64,000 bases of DNA from CBDIDH01 sp965277595 (GCA_965277595.1 CBDIDH010000002.1:4774001-4838000), one strand, 5' to 3'. Positions 6,367-15,644 are shown, counted from the first letter of the stretch. The notes: generated from the sequence alone by a model not told the origin. Numbers and translations: made by a program.

Positions 6367-9177
6367 TCACTCCTTGCTGGACAGCGCGGCCAGGGGCCGC
6401 GCCGCGTGGGCCGAGACCAGGTAAGGCAAGGGGGTCGCGCCGACACCGATGGCGGCGGCGACCAGCTCGGCCTGTTCGCGGTCGTGGACGTGGTGCAGAC
6501 CGGTCGCGGTGCTGGCGCTCGCGTCCCGGCCGACGTAAAGGAAGGGGAAGCCGAGGAGTTCCTGGAGGCGGGAGGCCACAAACGTCCAGCCCCCCATGTT
6601 CTGAGACTCTTCCTGAACCCAGATCCACTCGCGAGCCTTTTGATACCGGCCAAAGGCCGCCCGCAAGGCGTCTTCGGGCCAGGGATAGAACTGTTCGAGG
6701 CGGACGATGGCCACCTCGGCCGAGAGCCCCGCCTCGTCGCGCTTCGAGACGAGGTCGTAATAGACCTTGCCGCTACAGACAAGAACCCGGCGCACCTGGT
6801 CGGGATTGGCCCCGTTGTCGAGAACCTCGTGGAAGTGACCCGAGACAAGGTCGTCGATCGGCGAGACGGCGAGCTTGTGGCGGAGGAGGCTCTTGGGGGT
6901 CATCACGATCAAGGGCTTGCGGAAGTCGCGGCGGACCTGGCGGCGGAGAAGATGGAAATACTGCGCGGGGGTCGTGGCGTTGGCGACCTGAATGTTGTCT
7001 TCGGCGCAGAGGGCGAGGAAGCGTTCGAGGCGGGCGCTGGAGTGCTCGGGTCCCTGGCCTTCGTAGCCGTGAGGAAGGAGCATGACAAGGCCGCTGGCCC
7101 GTCCCCACTTGGATTCGGCGGAGCTGATGAACTGGTCAATGATAACCTGAGCGCCATTGACGAAGTCGCCGAACTGAGCTTCCCAGAGGATGAGCATCTG
7201 GGGCTCGTCGAGCGAGTAGCCGTAATCAAAGCCGAGAACGGCGGCCTCGGAGAGGAGGCTGTCATAGACGCAAAGCTCGGCGGCGTCGTTGCCAAGGTTC
7301 TTGAGCGGGGTATAGCTCGACCCGTTCTGATAATCGACGTAAACGGCGTGCCGCTGGCTGAAGGTCCCGCGTCGGCTGTCCTGGCCGCTGAGCCGGACGG
7401 GGGTCTTCTCGACGAGGAGCGAGCCAAAGGCGAGGGCCTCGGCCAGGGCCCAGTCGACGGCGCCTCGGGAATCAACCAGCTTGGAGCGGTTGGCGATCAG
7501 GCGCTCAATCTTCGGGTTGAGGTGGAATCCTTCGGGGACACGACCAAGGGTGTCGGAGACGACTTTGAGCGTTTCATAAGGAACGCCGGTCTCGACCGGT
7601 TCAAACGAGTAGTTCGGCGTCAGCCCCTTCCAGGCGCCCGAGAAGCCGGGTTGAAGGGCCTTTGAGGGGACGTTGCCGCCATGAACCTCGTCGTAGACTT
7701 CTTGCATCTTCTCGCCGAACGTCTCGGCGATGGTCTCGGCTTCCTCGGTCGAGAGCTCGCCGGACATCACGAGCGACTCGGTGTAAAGCTGGCGGACGCT
7801 CATCCGGTCCTTGATCTTGCCGTACATCAAGGGCTGGGTGAACGCCGGTTCGTCGCCTTCGTTGTGGCCGTGCTTGCGGTAGCAGACCATGTCAATGACG
7901 ACGTCCTGGCCGAAAGCCTCGCGGAAGTCGAGCGCAAGCTCACCGACATAGACAACCGCCTCGGGGTCGTCGCCATTGACGTGGAAGATCGGCACTTCGA
8001 TCATCTTGGCGACGTCGGTGCAGTAGCGCGATGACCGGCTGTCGATCGGCGCGGTGGTGAACCCGATCTGGTTGTTCACGACGATGTGGACGGTGCCGCC
8101 GGTTCGATAACCGTGAAGTTGCGAGAGGTTGAGGGTTTCGGCGACGAGTCCTTGCCCTGCGAAGGCGGCGTCGCCGTGGATGAGGATCGGAATGCCGAGC
8201 TTGCGGTCCTTGTCCTTGAACTTGCGTTGTTTGGCACGCACGCGGCCTTCAACGACGGGGTTGACGGCTTCAAGGTGGCTGGGATTGGGGGTCAGCGAGA
8301 GGTGGATCGAGTGGCCTTTTTCGACCGAGACGTGATCGGCGGAGAAGCCGAGGTGATACTTGACGTCTCCATCACCGGCGACGGTCTCGGGAAGGTTTTC
8401 CTCGAACTCGGCGAAGATCATGCCGTAAGGCTTGTTGAGGATGTTCGCCAGTACGTTGAGCCGGCCTCGGTGGGGCATCCCGAAGACGACCTCGCGGACG
8501 CCGTGATGCGCCGAGCGCTCAATGATGGCGTCAAGGAGCGGGATGAGCATCTCGCCCCCTTCGAGCGAGAACCGCTTCTGGCCGACGTAGTGGGTCGAAA
8601 GGAACGTCTCGAACAACTCGGCGGCGTTGAGCTTGAGGACGATCCGCCTTTTTTTCCGAAGGTCGAAGCTCGGGTTGTTGCGGACCGGCTCCATGCGTTC
8701 CTGAAGCCAGCGCCGGACCTGGGGGTTGCGGATGTGCATGTACTCGACGCCGATCTTGCCGCAATAGGTTTCGCGGAGGACGTCGATCAGGTCGCGGAGC
8801 GTGGCATACGGGGGGTCGGTGAGCCGGTTGTAGAAGACGCGATCGAGATCGGCCTCGGTCAGGCCAAAATTCGAGGGGTCGAGAAGCTCGTGGGTGTCGC
8901 GCGTGGGGTTAAGCTGGAGCGGGTCGAGGTCGGCGAGGTAGTGGCCGATCTCGCGATAGGCGTCAATCAGGCGGGTGACGCCAGACTGGGCGCGGGTGGT
9001 GTCGGGGTCGGTCGGAACCTCGCCGTCAACGGCGGTTGCGCCGGCCTGACCGAGTTCATACCCTTCAAAGAAGATCCGCCAGGACTCGTCGACCGAGGCG
9101 GGGTCAGCACGCCAGCGGCGGTGGTAGTCTTCAAGGAGTTCCAGGTTGCACCGGCTGGCGACCGTCGAGCGGTTCAT
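6367..9177 (-). CDS. sucA: 2-oxoglutarate dehydrogenase E1
   Basis: Thiamine-diphosphate-dependent E1 of 2-oxoglutarate dehydrogenase, which decarboxylates 2-oxoglutarate and succinylates the lipoyl group of SucB. At 936 residues it is close to the E. coli enzyme. Visible parts: the N-terminal E2-interaction segment (LELLEDYHRRWRADPASVDE), the HRGRLNVLANI block, the cofactor region HGDAAFAGQG, NNQIGFTT and NGDDPEAV, the KHGHNEGDEPAFTQP motif, and a C-terminal transketolase-like domain with SLDEPQMLILWEAQFGDF. The start at 9177 (MNRSTVASR) is preferred to the frame start at 9231 because it matches family N-termini and has a GGGGA ribosome-binding-like stretch upstream. Confidence 0.96.
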   Translation of the reverse strand: MNRSTVASRCNLELLEDYHRRWRADPASVDESWRIFFEGYELGQAGATAVDGEVPTDPDTTRAQSGVTRLIDAYREIGHYLADLDPLQLNPTRDTHELLDPSNFGLTEADLDRVFYNRLTDPPYATLRDLIDVLRETYCGKIGVEYMHIRNPQVRRWLQERMEPVRNNPSFDLRKKRRIVLKLNAAELFETFLSTHYVGQKRFSLEGGEMLIPLLDAIIERSAHHGVREVVFGMPHRGRLNVLANILNKPYGMIFAEFEENLPETVAGDGDVKYHLGFSADHVSVEKGHSIHLSLTPNPSHLEAVNPVVEGRVRAKQRKFKDKDRKLGIPILIHGDAAFAGQGLVAETLNLSQLHGYRTGGTVHIVVNNQIGFTTAPIDSRSSRYCTDVAKMIEVPIFHVNGDDPEAVVYVGELALDFREAFGQDVVIDMVCYRKHGHNEGDEPAFTQPLMYGKIKDRMSVRQLYTESLVMSGELSTEEAETIAETFGEKMQEVYDEVHGGNVPSKALQPGFSGAWKGLTPNYSFEPVETGVPYETLKVVSDTLGRVPEGFHLNPKIERLIANRSKLVDSRGAVDWALAEALAFGSLLVEKTPVRLSGQDSRRGTFSQRHAVYVDYQNGSSYTPLKNLGNDAAELCVYDSLLSEAAVLGFDYGYSLDEPQMLILWEAQFGDFVNGAQVIIDQFISSAESKWGRASGLVMLLPHGYEGQGPEHSSARLERFLALCAEDNIQVANATTPAQYFHLLRRQVRRDFRKPLIVMTPKSLLRHKLAVSPIDDLVSGHFHEVLDNGANPDQVRRVLVCSGKVYYDLVSKRDEAGLSAEVAIVRLEQFYPWPEDALRAAFGRYQKAREWIWVQEESQNMGGWTFVASRLQELLGFPFLYVGRDASASTATGLHHVHDREQAELVAAAIGVGATPLPYLVSAHAARPLAALSSKE

Positions 9178-9624
9178 TGGAAAAGATCCCCGGTCGGGCA
9201 CGTCGGCGCGGGCGATTGGCGCCGGTCCCAAACTGGCTTCATCGATCCTCAGGCACGATTCGACCCCAACAAGGCGAGGTCAGACGCTTTCCGTTCTTCT
9301 GTCCGTCCGTTCTTAACAGGATACCTCAAAAGGGAGGCGATCCAAAACCCGAATCGCCCCACCTTTTCCCCCGGTTGCACCATTTAACCGAATCTTACGG
9401 GTGTCGGATAGTTCGTTGAAGGACAAAGGGCAGAAGCGGTCATGGCCAGGAGGGAACCATGGGGTCGATACGGCGGGGAAGGTGACAAGGTTCGATCGTT
9501 GCCGTGAATTGAAGGTGGATCGAGAACGCAGGACGGCCAGGAGCGGCGCGGGGCCGCCCCTGGCCGGGGCTCGTCATGAGAAGGGAACGAAACGAATCAG
9601 AATCGATCAGATCGGGCGGCCTTC
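9178..9624. other. Intergenic region upstream of sucA
   Basis: About 450 bases separate the sucA start from the 3' end of the EF-hand gene, both on the minus strand. The sucAB promoter should lie here. I see no convincing -35/-10 pair, no structured RNA and no gene. The 9540-9580 stretch is GC-rich and could fold, but has no T run on either strand. Confidence 0.5.
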
Positions 9625-10245
9625 TCAGCGGTCGTTCTCGCGAGGAGGAGGCGGGCCACCAGGTCCTCCGGGACCGCCAAAGCCTCCCGGGCCTCCGCCG
9701 CTGGGACCACCGGGACGACCAGGTCCGCGCTGGCGGATCTCGCGAAGCTGGGCCTTCTGGTCGTCGTTGAGAATCTTGGCAAGCTGGGCGTTGACGTCTT
9801 TTTGCAGAGCGTCAATCTGGGACTTTTGATCCGAGGTCAGCTTGAGCCGATCCATCAGGCCGGGAGAGAGGATCTCGCCCGGTCGAGGCGGGGGCGGACC
9901 CCCCATCATCCCGGGACCACCGCCGGGACCACCGCCAAAACCGCCGGGACCGCCGCCGCCCCGGGCATTGCCGCGCTCGCGGGCCTGAAGGGCGTTCAAC
10001 TCGGACTTGGTGACCACGCCATCCTTATCGGCATCGGCGCGATCAAAGAGGCGGACGAGGCGGTCGTCGGTGATCTCGGTTCGGGAAAGCGAGCCGTCGC
10101 CGTTCTTGTCAAAGGCCATCATGCGGACAATGAGGTCGCCGCCGGCACCGCCAGGGCCACCGCCGCCAGGAGGGGGCTGGGCCGAGGCCATCCCGGCGCT
10201 GGCGAGGATGCACCCCGCGGCGCCGATCAAGGTTCGAATACGCAA
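9625..10245 (-). CDS. Secreted EF-hand calcium-binding protein with Gly/Pro-rich segments
   Basis: A 206-residue exported protein with two EF-hand loops, DKNGDGSLSRTE (about 46-57) and DADKDGVVTKSE (about 69-80), which should bind calcium. They are flanked by low-complexity Gly/Pro stretches (GGPGGFGGGPGG and similar) and a helical segment (about 128-170) resembling Spy/CpxP-like or periplasmic sensor helices (LTSDQKSQIDALQKDVNAQL). The N-terminus is a clear signal peptide ending in GMASAQ. I place the start at a TTG (10245) because AAGGAGA lies 9 bases upstream and the signal peptide begins there; the longer open frame to 10488 overlaps the neighbouring gene. Such small EF-hand proteins are common in planctomycetes; the role is unknown. 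Confidence 0.85.
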   Translation of the reverse strand: MRIRTLIGAAGCILASAGMASAQPPPGGGGPGGAGGDLIVRMMAFDKNGDGSLSRTEITDDRLVRLFDRADADKDGVVTKSELNALQARERGNARGGGGPGGFGGGPGGGPGMMGGPPPPRPGEILSPGLMDRLKLTSDQKSQIDALQKDVNAQLAKILNDDQKAQLREIRQRGPGRPGGPSGGGPGGFGGPGGPGGPPPPRENDR

Positions 10246-10306
10246 AGCGGGCGTCTCCTTCCGGCTAGTGTTCGATACGGAGCGAACCACAACAAGGAAA
10301 TCCCGC

Positions 10307-11008
10307 TCAGCCGATCGTCCGGCTGGTTGTTCGGGAACGGAAGGTGCGTTCGTCGGGGGTCCGGCCGAGAACGATCTCGAAGAAGGCGGTAAGCTCGCCG
10401 GTCTTGGAACCGGGGATCGGCTTGAACTCGGTCTGAAGCAGTTCCTTGTCGAAGACGTCGATCCCGCCGTTGACGACGCCATCAACAAGGTTGCCAGGAT
10501 GGCCGGCGATGTTGATCTGGGTCGTGAGAAGCTCGCGGTCGCCCGACTTCACCTTGACGTGAATATGAGGCGCGGGACGTCCGGGATAGGGAACGGGCTT
10601 GATGGTTCGAAACCTGTACTCGCCGGTTGAACCGGTCGTGAACTTGCCGAAGCCCTGGAAGTTCTTGTCGAGCTTCGGGGCGTTGTCGCCGGTGTGATGA
10701 TAAACCTGGTTGGCGTCGCACTGCCAGATCTCGACCGTCGCGTTGCGGATCGGGCTGCCCGAGGGGCTGAGGACGCGGCCGGTCAGGTGGGTGATTTCGC
10801 CGACGGCCGGGGACAGGCTGTCATTGATGATGATCAGGTCGTTGTCGGTATCGAGCGGCAGGCGATCGGGATAGAAGGGGCCTTCGGTTCGCGAAGGGGT
10901 CGCGGCCAGTTCCTCGGCGAAGAGTCCGCGGGTCGTGAAAAAGGCGGCGCCGGCGGCAAGCTGGCCAAGAAAAAGGCGGCGCGGGGATCGGTGCGTTGAC
11001 GGGGCCAT
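10307..11008 (-). CDS. Tat-exported intradiol ring-cleavage dioxygenase-like protein
   Basis: Non-heme Fe(III) dioxygenase fold related to protocatechuate 3,4-dioxygenase. The 233-residue protein starts with a twin-arginine signal (SPRRLFLGQLAAGAAFF), then the beta-sandwich with GRVLSPSGSPIRNATVEIWQCDANQ split across residues 77-101. The four expected iron ligands are visible: Tyr103, Tyr141, His148 and His150 (PAPHIHVKV). The second Tyr and first His are only seven residues apart, shorter than in classical PcaGH, as in small secreted relatives. Substrate is unknown; no catechol-pathway genes lie nearby. It is 61 bases upstream of the EF-hand gene on the same strand and could share a transcript. 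Confidence 0.88.
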   Translation of the reverse strand: MAPSTHRSPRRLFLGQLAAGAAFFTTRGLFAEELAATPSRTEGPFYPDRLPLDTDNDLIIINDSLSPAVGEITHLTGRVLSPSGSPIRNATVEIWQCDANQVYHHTGDNAPKLDKNFQGFGKFTTGSTGEYRFRTIKPVPYPGRPAPHIHVKVKSGDRELLTTQINIAGHPGNLVDGVVNGGIDVFDKELLQTEFKPIPGSKTGELTAFFEIVLGRTPDERTFRSRTTSRTIG

Positions 11009-11864
11009 CGGTAAGTCACTCCGTGTCGCGGCGATCGGGCGGATGAACGAGCGATACGGATTCCGTGGCCGTTCGCTCCAGGGCCGGAACAGGACTACGC
11101 AATCGTCTTTGCGGAAGAGTCTGGCTCAAGCCTCTGCCTAGAATAACGCAAACGGAGATCGGATGGGGACAGGGCCCCACGGAAATTCCTTGAGTTCCCT
11201 CATTAAACTTTGCGTCGGCACGCTGTCACACCCGGTAGCCCGCTCCGTAGTGGTGCGCAAGGGTGACTTACAGGTCGACTGAACCAGGGAAACGGGTGCG
11301 AATTTCCCGGTGAATCAAACCCTTCGGAAATTCGCTTCGGAGCCGTTGACAACGTACAAGCGGATGTCTACGATTACGCAACATTCAGCCAAATCTCAAG
11401 GGGAGTCAGAGCCGGCGCTGGCCGCGAGACGCGGACCGCGATCGGCAAGACTCGCCATTCGCTCCAACGATTCCAAGGCCTTGAAGACCGGTATGGCTGG
11501 TCCACCTCGACGTGGTGGGGATCATACCTCTGAAGCCGACTGATTACCCCCCTCTGTTAACCGAATTCGACGAAGCCGACGCCCCAGGTCAACGCCCCGA
11601 CGCGATCCGTCGAGAGTCGCGCGACACGGGGCTTTCAAAAACCTAGGCTCACTGGAACCGAAGAAGGTTTTATCGATGATGTCGGCCGGGCGAACCTGGC
11701 CGGCCCCCCGCTCGTACACGATGAGCACCCTTCGTCGGTCCCTCATCCGGAGCCCCGCGGCGATTGAACGTTGAACCTTAGACGATACACCCCGACCCCA
11801 CACGAACGACGCGGCTAAAGGCCCTCCTAGCGCCCTTTTGCCTTCACCAGGAGCCGACAACTCG
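11009..11864. other. Long intergenic region between divergent genes
   Basis: About 850 bases without a convincing gene, between the minus-strand dioxygenase and the plus-strand S53 peptidase. Short frames here lack ribosome-binding sites and protein-like composition. A promoter-like pair is noted separately at 11346-11374. A few short GC stems around 11285-11330 are present, without a recognisable riboswitch core. Confidence 0.5.
11346..11374 (+). promoter_or_regulatory. Candidate sigma-70-type promoter
   Basis: TTGACA at 11346-11351 and TACGAT at 11369-11374 are separated by exactly 17 bases. The pair faces the S53 peptidase gene about 490 bases downstream. A perfect -35 with optimal spacing is notable in this GC-rich context, but the long leader makes the link uncertain. 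Confidence 0.35.
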
Positions 11865-14723
11865 ATGCCCCGCACCACTCGGTCCCGAGCCGCCCAGAGA
11901 CTGCGCAAACACCTCCCGTTTCTGGACCACCTCGAAACTCGCGAGATGTTGACGACGACCGCGGGCGTCGGGCCGCTCGCGACCGGGACGCTGATCTCGC
12001 CGCTCTATCAGGTCGAACAGAAGCATCTCAACACGGCGCCGTATTCCAGCTCGCTCACGCCGTCGCGGGTCCTCACGGCATACGGGTTTAACGGGATCAC
12101 CTTCGGCTCGAGCAAGGGCGACGGCACGGGCCAGACCATCGCCATCGTTGACGCCTATGATGATCCCAACATCCAGGCCGACCTGAATACGTTTGACACC
12201 CAATTCGGCCTTCCCGCGACGACCGTGACCCGGCTCAATCAGTCGGGCGGATCGTCCCTGACGGGAACCGACTCGACCGGCGGCTGGGAGACCGAGGAAT
12301 CGCTCGACGTCGAGTGGGCACATGCAATCGCTCCAGGCGCGAAGATCATCCTGGTTGAGGCGAGCAGTGCGAGCACGTCCAACCTGCTCGCGGCGGTCAA
12401 GACGGCCGCGTCACAGGCCAACGTGGTGTCGATGAGCTGGGGCGGCGGCGAGTTCTCGGGCGAGTCGTCGTATGACTCGACCTACTTCACCAAGGCCGGA
12501 GTCGCGTATGTCGCCTCGTCGGGAGACGCGGGAGCCCCTGCCTCGTGGCCGGCGATCTCGTCGAACGTCCTGGCGGTCGGCGGAACGACCTTAAAGCTCG
12601 GATCGGGCAACGCCTACGCCTCGGAAGCCGGCTGGTCGGGAAGCGGTGGCGGCCCGAGCAGCTACGAGACCCAGCCGAGCTATCAGAAGGGGGTTGTTCC
12701 CACGACCTTGACGACCGCGCGGGCCAACCCCGACGTCGCCTATGACGCCGACCCGAACTCGGGGTTTGCCGTTTATGACTCGTTCTCAACCAGCAGCAGC
12801 GCCGCCCCGGGCTGGATGCAGGTCGGCGGAACGAGTGCGGGTGCTCCGCAATGGGCCGCCTTGATCGCGATCGCCGACCAGGGGCGTGCTCTCAGCGGCC
12901 TCTCGCCGCTCGACACCGGCGCGACCCAGGGACTTCAGTCGACCCTCTACCAGAATACGGCCGACTTTCACGACGTCACCAGCGGAACCAGCACCGGAAA
13001 GCCGAATTACTCGGCCACGACCGGTTACGACTTCGTCACCGGCATCGGCTCGCCGATCGCCAACCTCGTCGTCGGCTCGCTCGTCGGCACGACAACACCG
13101 ACGCCGACGCCGACACCCACGCCGACACCGACACCGACACCGACCGATCACTTGGTCTTCACGCAGATTCCGACGACCGACACGGCTGGAACCTCGGTCA
13201 CATTCACGGTCACCGCCGAGACATCGACCGGAACGATCGACGCGTCGAACACCGACGCGATCTCGATCAGCAGCAGCGACGGCCAGGCAACCTTGCCGAC
13301 GGGCGTGAAGCTCTCGGGGGGTCAGGCCACGTTCAACGTCACGCTCAAGACGGCGGGAAGCCAGACGGTCAGCGCGACCGACTCGTCGGGCTCGGCCGGA
13401 AGCGTCAAGTCGTCGATCAGCGTGAGCGCGGCCACCGCGACCCAGTTCATTCTCGCCGGCCTCCCCACGTCGACCACTGCTGGCACGCCGTCTAGCCTGA
13501 CCGTGACCGCCGAAGACGCCTACAAGAACGTGGCGACAGGATACACCGGAACGGTCACGCTCAGCAGCACCGATTCGGCGGCGACCTTCTCACCCGCCTC
13601 GTACACGTTCTCCACGGCCGACGCCGGCAAGCACGCCTTCTCGGTGACCTTCAACACGGCCGGTTCGCAAACGGTCACGGCGACCGACGCGACCGGAATC
13701 AAGGCCACCTCGTCGACCGTCTCGGTTGCTCCGGCGACCCCGGCGGCTCCGACGTTGGCCTCGGTCACAAGCACGTCGGTCACGCTCAACTTCGCCGCGG
13801 CACCGTCGGGGGGCTCGGTCCTGGTGGAACGGCTTTCGGGAACCACCTGGGTTCAGATCGGCTCCGTTTCTGGCGGGACGACCTATACCGACTCGACCGT
13901 CTCGGCCGGAACGACCTATTCGTATCGCGTCCAGGTGATGGTCGGCGGTCAGACCTCGGTGCCGAGCGGCACCGTCTCCGCCACGACGACCGGCGCCGTG
14001 GCGGCGACCGATACGCTCTTCGGAACCGCCGCCCCTTCGGAAAACGCCTATTCAACGGGCACGTACGAGGTCGGTGAGAAGATCGAGACCACGACGGCCG
14101 GAACGATCACCGGGGCTCGCTTCTACAAGCAGACCTGGATGACCGGCTACACCCACATCGGCCACCTCTGGTCCTCGACCGGCACGCTTCTGGCCACGGC
14201 GACGTTCACCAATGAGACCGCCAGCGGCTGGCAGCAGGTGTCGTTCTCCAGCCCCATCGCGGTCTCGCCGAACACTGTTTACATCATCTCGTTCTCGACC
14301 GGCGGCGGTAAGTTCGGGATCTCCACGAACTTCTTCAGCAGCTCGACCCCGTACACGAACGGCCCGCTTGAAGGGATGCCGACGAGCGTCAGCGGCGGCA
14401 ACGGTGTTTACAGCAGCGGCACCGGCGTCTTCCCGAAGACAAACGGCTCGGGCATGAACTTCTACGCCGACATCGTCTTCTCCCCCTCGTCGACCAGCGC
14501 GGCGAAGACGGTCACGCCGTCGACGGCCACGATGTCCTCGTCGAGCATCATCGTCGGCCTCTCGCCGATCTCAGCGCCGATCACGAAGGCCGCGGTTCAC
14601 TCGACCGCGCCGCATGCGGTGACCCTCGCGACAACCGCGACCCGCAAGGTCGTCACCCAGACGGTCGCCTCGGCGCACGGCTTCCCAAGGGGAAGCATCT
14701 TCGCGGGTCGCTACGCATTCTGA
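11865..14723 (+). CDS. Large secreted S53 (sedolisin) serine-carboxyl peptidase with DUF4082 domain
   Basis: A 952-residue multidomain surface or secreted protease. The N-terminus has the planctomycete LEPR-XLL-like motif (FLDHLETREML, about 20-30) instead of a standard signal peptide. Residues about 70-410 are an S53 peptidase with Glu144 and Asp148 (WETEESLDVEW), an SSGDAGAPA oxyanion region and nucleophile Ser324 in GGTSAGAP. A Thr-Pro repeat linker (about 411-427) is followed by two Ig/filamin-like beta domains, a fibronectin type III-like domain (about 625-705) and a DUF4082 domain (about 710-860). I choose ATG 11865 since AGGAG lies about ten bases upstream; an upstream in-frame codon at 11838 is less likely. 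No pro-domain of the usual sedolisin length is seen. A terminator follows. Confidence 0.9.
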   Translation: MPRTTRSRAAQRLRKHLPFLDHLETREMLTTTAGVGPLATGTLISPLYQVEQKHLNTAPYSSSLTPSRVLTAYGFNGITFGSSKGDGTGQTIAIVDAYDDPNIQADLNTFDTQFGLPATTVTRLNQSGGSSLTGTDSTGGWETEESLDVEWAHAIAPGAKIILVEASSASTSNLLAAVKTAASQANVVSMSWGGGEFSGESSYDSTYFTKAGVAYVASSGDAGAPASWPAISSNVLAVGGTTLKLGSGNAYASEAGWSGSGGGPSSYETQPSYQKGVVPTTLTTARANPDVAYDADPNSGFAVYDSFSTSSSAAPGWMQVGGTSAGAPQWAALIAIADQGRALSGLSPLDTGATQGLQSTLYQNTADFHDVTSGTSTGKPNYSATTGYDFVTGIGSPIANLVVGSLVGTTTPTPTPTPTPTPTPTPTDHLVFTQIPTTDTAGTSVTFTVTAETSTGTIDASNTDAISISSSDGQATLPTGVKLSGGQATFNVTLKTAGSQTVSATDSSGSAGSVKSSISVSAATATQFILAGLPTSTTAGTPSSLTVTAEDAYKNVATGYTGTVTLSSTDSAATFSPASYTFSTADAGKHAFSVTFNTAGSQTVTATDATGIKATSSTVSVAPATPAAPTLASVTSTSVTLNFAAAPSGGSVLVERLSGTTWVQIGSVSGGTTYTDSTVSAGTTYSYRVQVMVGGQTSVPSGTVSATTTGAVAATDTLFGTAAPSENAYSTGTYEVGEKIETTTAGTITGARFYKQTWMTGYTHIGHLWSSTGTLLATATFTNETASGWQQVSFSSPIAVSPNTVYIISFSTGGGKFGISTNFFSSSTPYTNGPLEGMPTSVSGGNGVYSSGTGVFPKTNGSGMNFYADIVFSPSSTSAAKTVTPSTATMSSSSIIVGLSPISAPITKAAVHSTAPHAVTLATTATRKVVTQTVASAHGFPRGSIFAGRYAF
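13096..13145 (+). repeat. Hexameric tandem repeat encoding a Thr-Pro linker
   Basis: CCGACA/CCGACG-type hexamers run for about 50 bases inside the S53 peptidase gene and encode alternating Thr-Pro. This is a flexible linker between the peptidase and the beta-sandwich modules, and a place where slippage could change linker length in frame. Confidence 0.85.
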
Positions 14724-14741
14724 ACGTTGCTCAAGCTCGAC

Positions 14742-14775
14742 GCCCCGGCCCGATACGTTCGGCCGGGGCATTTTT
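14742..14775 (+). terminator. Rho-independent terminator after the S53 peptidase
   Basis: GCCCCGGCC (14742-14750) and GGCCGGGGC (14761-14769) form a perfect nine-base stem with a ten-base loop, followed by A and five T. It lies 18 bases after the peptidase stop codon. Confidence 0.9.
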
Positions 14776-15024
14776 CTTTTCGAAACCTCGTGGAAGTGCG
14801 TCGAGGCGATTCCGCCCGGTTGGATCGGCGCAATTGGCTGCTCTGAAATCGCGGCGACGACATTTTCCAAAAATCTTTCGAAGTCGATGTCTCCAGAGGA
14901 ACGAAGCCGCCGTTACTAGTGTCAAGACCTACCCCTATGGGATGGTCCACCCCTCTGCTCGCGACCGTCAATCCGCCCGATAAGACCGGCTCCGATCACC
15001 TAACCCGGAAGGAATCCCCCTTTG

Positions 15025-15429
15025 ATGCCGCGCACAGAATTCCGTCGTACCCTCCTGAGCGTCTTCCGTTTGCCTTCCCGCGAGACAAAGCCGAGACGGC
15101 AGACCCGAGCCGCCTTCGTCTGTGAGGGGCTCGAAGACCGGATCGCCCTGGCCTCGATCGGAACCCCGATCGCCGCGCCAATCGTTACCACGCCGATCAC
15201 CACGACCGGAACCGGCACGACCACGACGACCGGCACCGGCACCACGACCACGACGACCGGAATGGCGGGCGGCTGCACGCATCCGACCGGGACGACGACG
15301 ACCACCGGGACGACGACGACAACACCGTCGGTCAAGCCGAACGTGACTTCCGGGAGTACCGGGACGACGACACCCACGCCCAAACCGCCGCACCTGCCAC
15401 CACCGCCGCCGCATCGGCCAGGTCATTGA
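15025..15429 (+). CDS. Thr-rich low-complexity surface protein with LEPR-like N-terminal motif
   Basis: A 134-residue protein with no catalytic domain. A basic N-terminus (RRTLLSVF, KPRRQTRAAF) leads to GLEDRIALAS (about 38-47), which resembles the LEPR-XLL motif on planctomycete extracellular proteins, including the peptidase just upstream. The rest is almost all Thr, Gly and Pro, with many Thr runs and a C-terminal PPPPPHRPGH. Codons in the repeats are nearly all ACC/ACG, so the DNA is itself repetitive (15200-15340). GGAAGGA stands 11 bases before ATG 15025; a TTG precedes it in frame. It may be a short cell-surface or secreted glycoprotein-like scaffold. The frame is open and has a ribosome-binding site, so I think it is real. 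Confidence 0.65.
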   Translation: MPRTEFRRTLLSVFRLPSRETKPRRQTRAAFVCEGLEDRIALASIGTPIAAPIVTTPITTTGTGTTTTTGTGTTTTTTGMAGGCTHPTGTTTTTGTTTTTPSVKPNVTSGSTGTTTPTPKPPHLPPPPPHRPGH

Positions 15430-15473
15430 TTGATTGATGGATTGACCGAGTGACCCTTGTCGCTTAACGTGAA

Positions 15474-15501
15474 GGCCGCCGGGTTGTACGATCCGGCGGC
15501 C
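15474..15501 (+). terminator. Strong hairpin after the Thr-rich gene, weak T tract
   Basis: GGCCGCCGG (15474-15482) and CCGGCGGCC (15493-15501) form a perfect nine-base stem with a ten-base loop. The following CTTCGGCGTTC has few T, so termination may depend on the stem alone. It separates the Thr-rich gene from the DUF1559 gene. Confidence 0.55.
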
Positions 15502-15644
15502 CTTCGGCGTTCTGCTCGGTTGAGAACCGGAACGCCTTCCGTCAGATTACTGTCGAGCCCGATCCGGATCGCCTCCCGCGCACGCTAAAAGAGGGAAGGC
15601 AAAGGGGGTCGAGCGTCTCTCTCCCCAGGTCGAGGGTCGTCGCG

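Noticed and set aside
6100..7665. Plus-strand frame of 521 codons over sucA-sucB
   Set aside because: Antisense to two well-conserved TCA genes; no domain, no ribosome-binding site.
11280..11340. GGGAAACGGGTGCGAATTTCC reminiscent of part of a cobalamin riboswitch
   Set aside because: Only one short segment is similar; no B12-box or remaining core elements were found nearby, and the downstream gene is a peptidase unrelated to cobalamin.
11310..11543. 77-codon plus-strand frame in the intergenic region
   Set aside because: No ribosome-binding site, no domain or signal peptide, and the promoter-like pair lies inside it.
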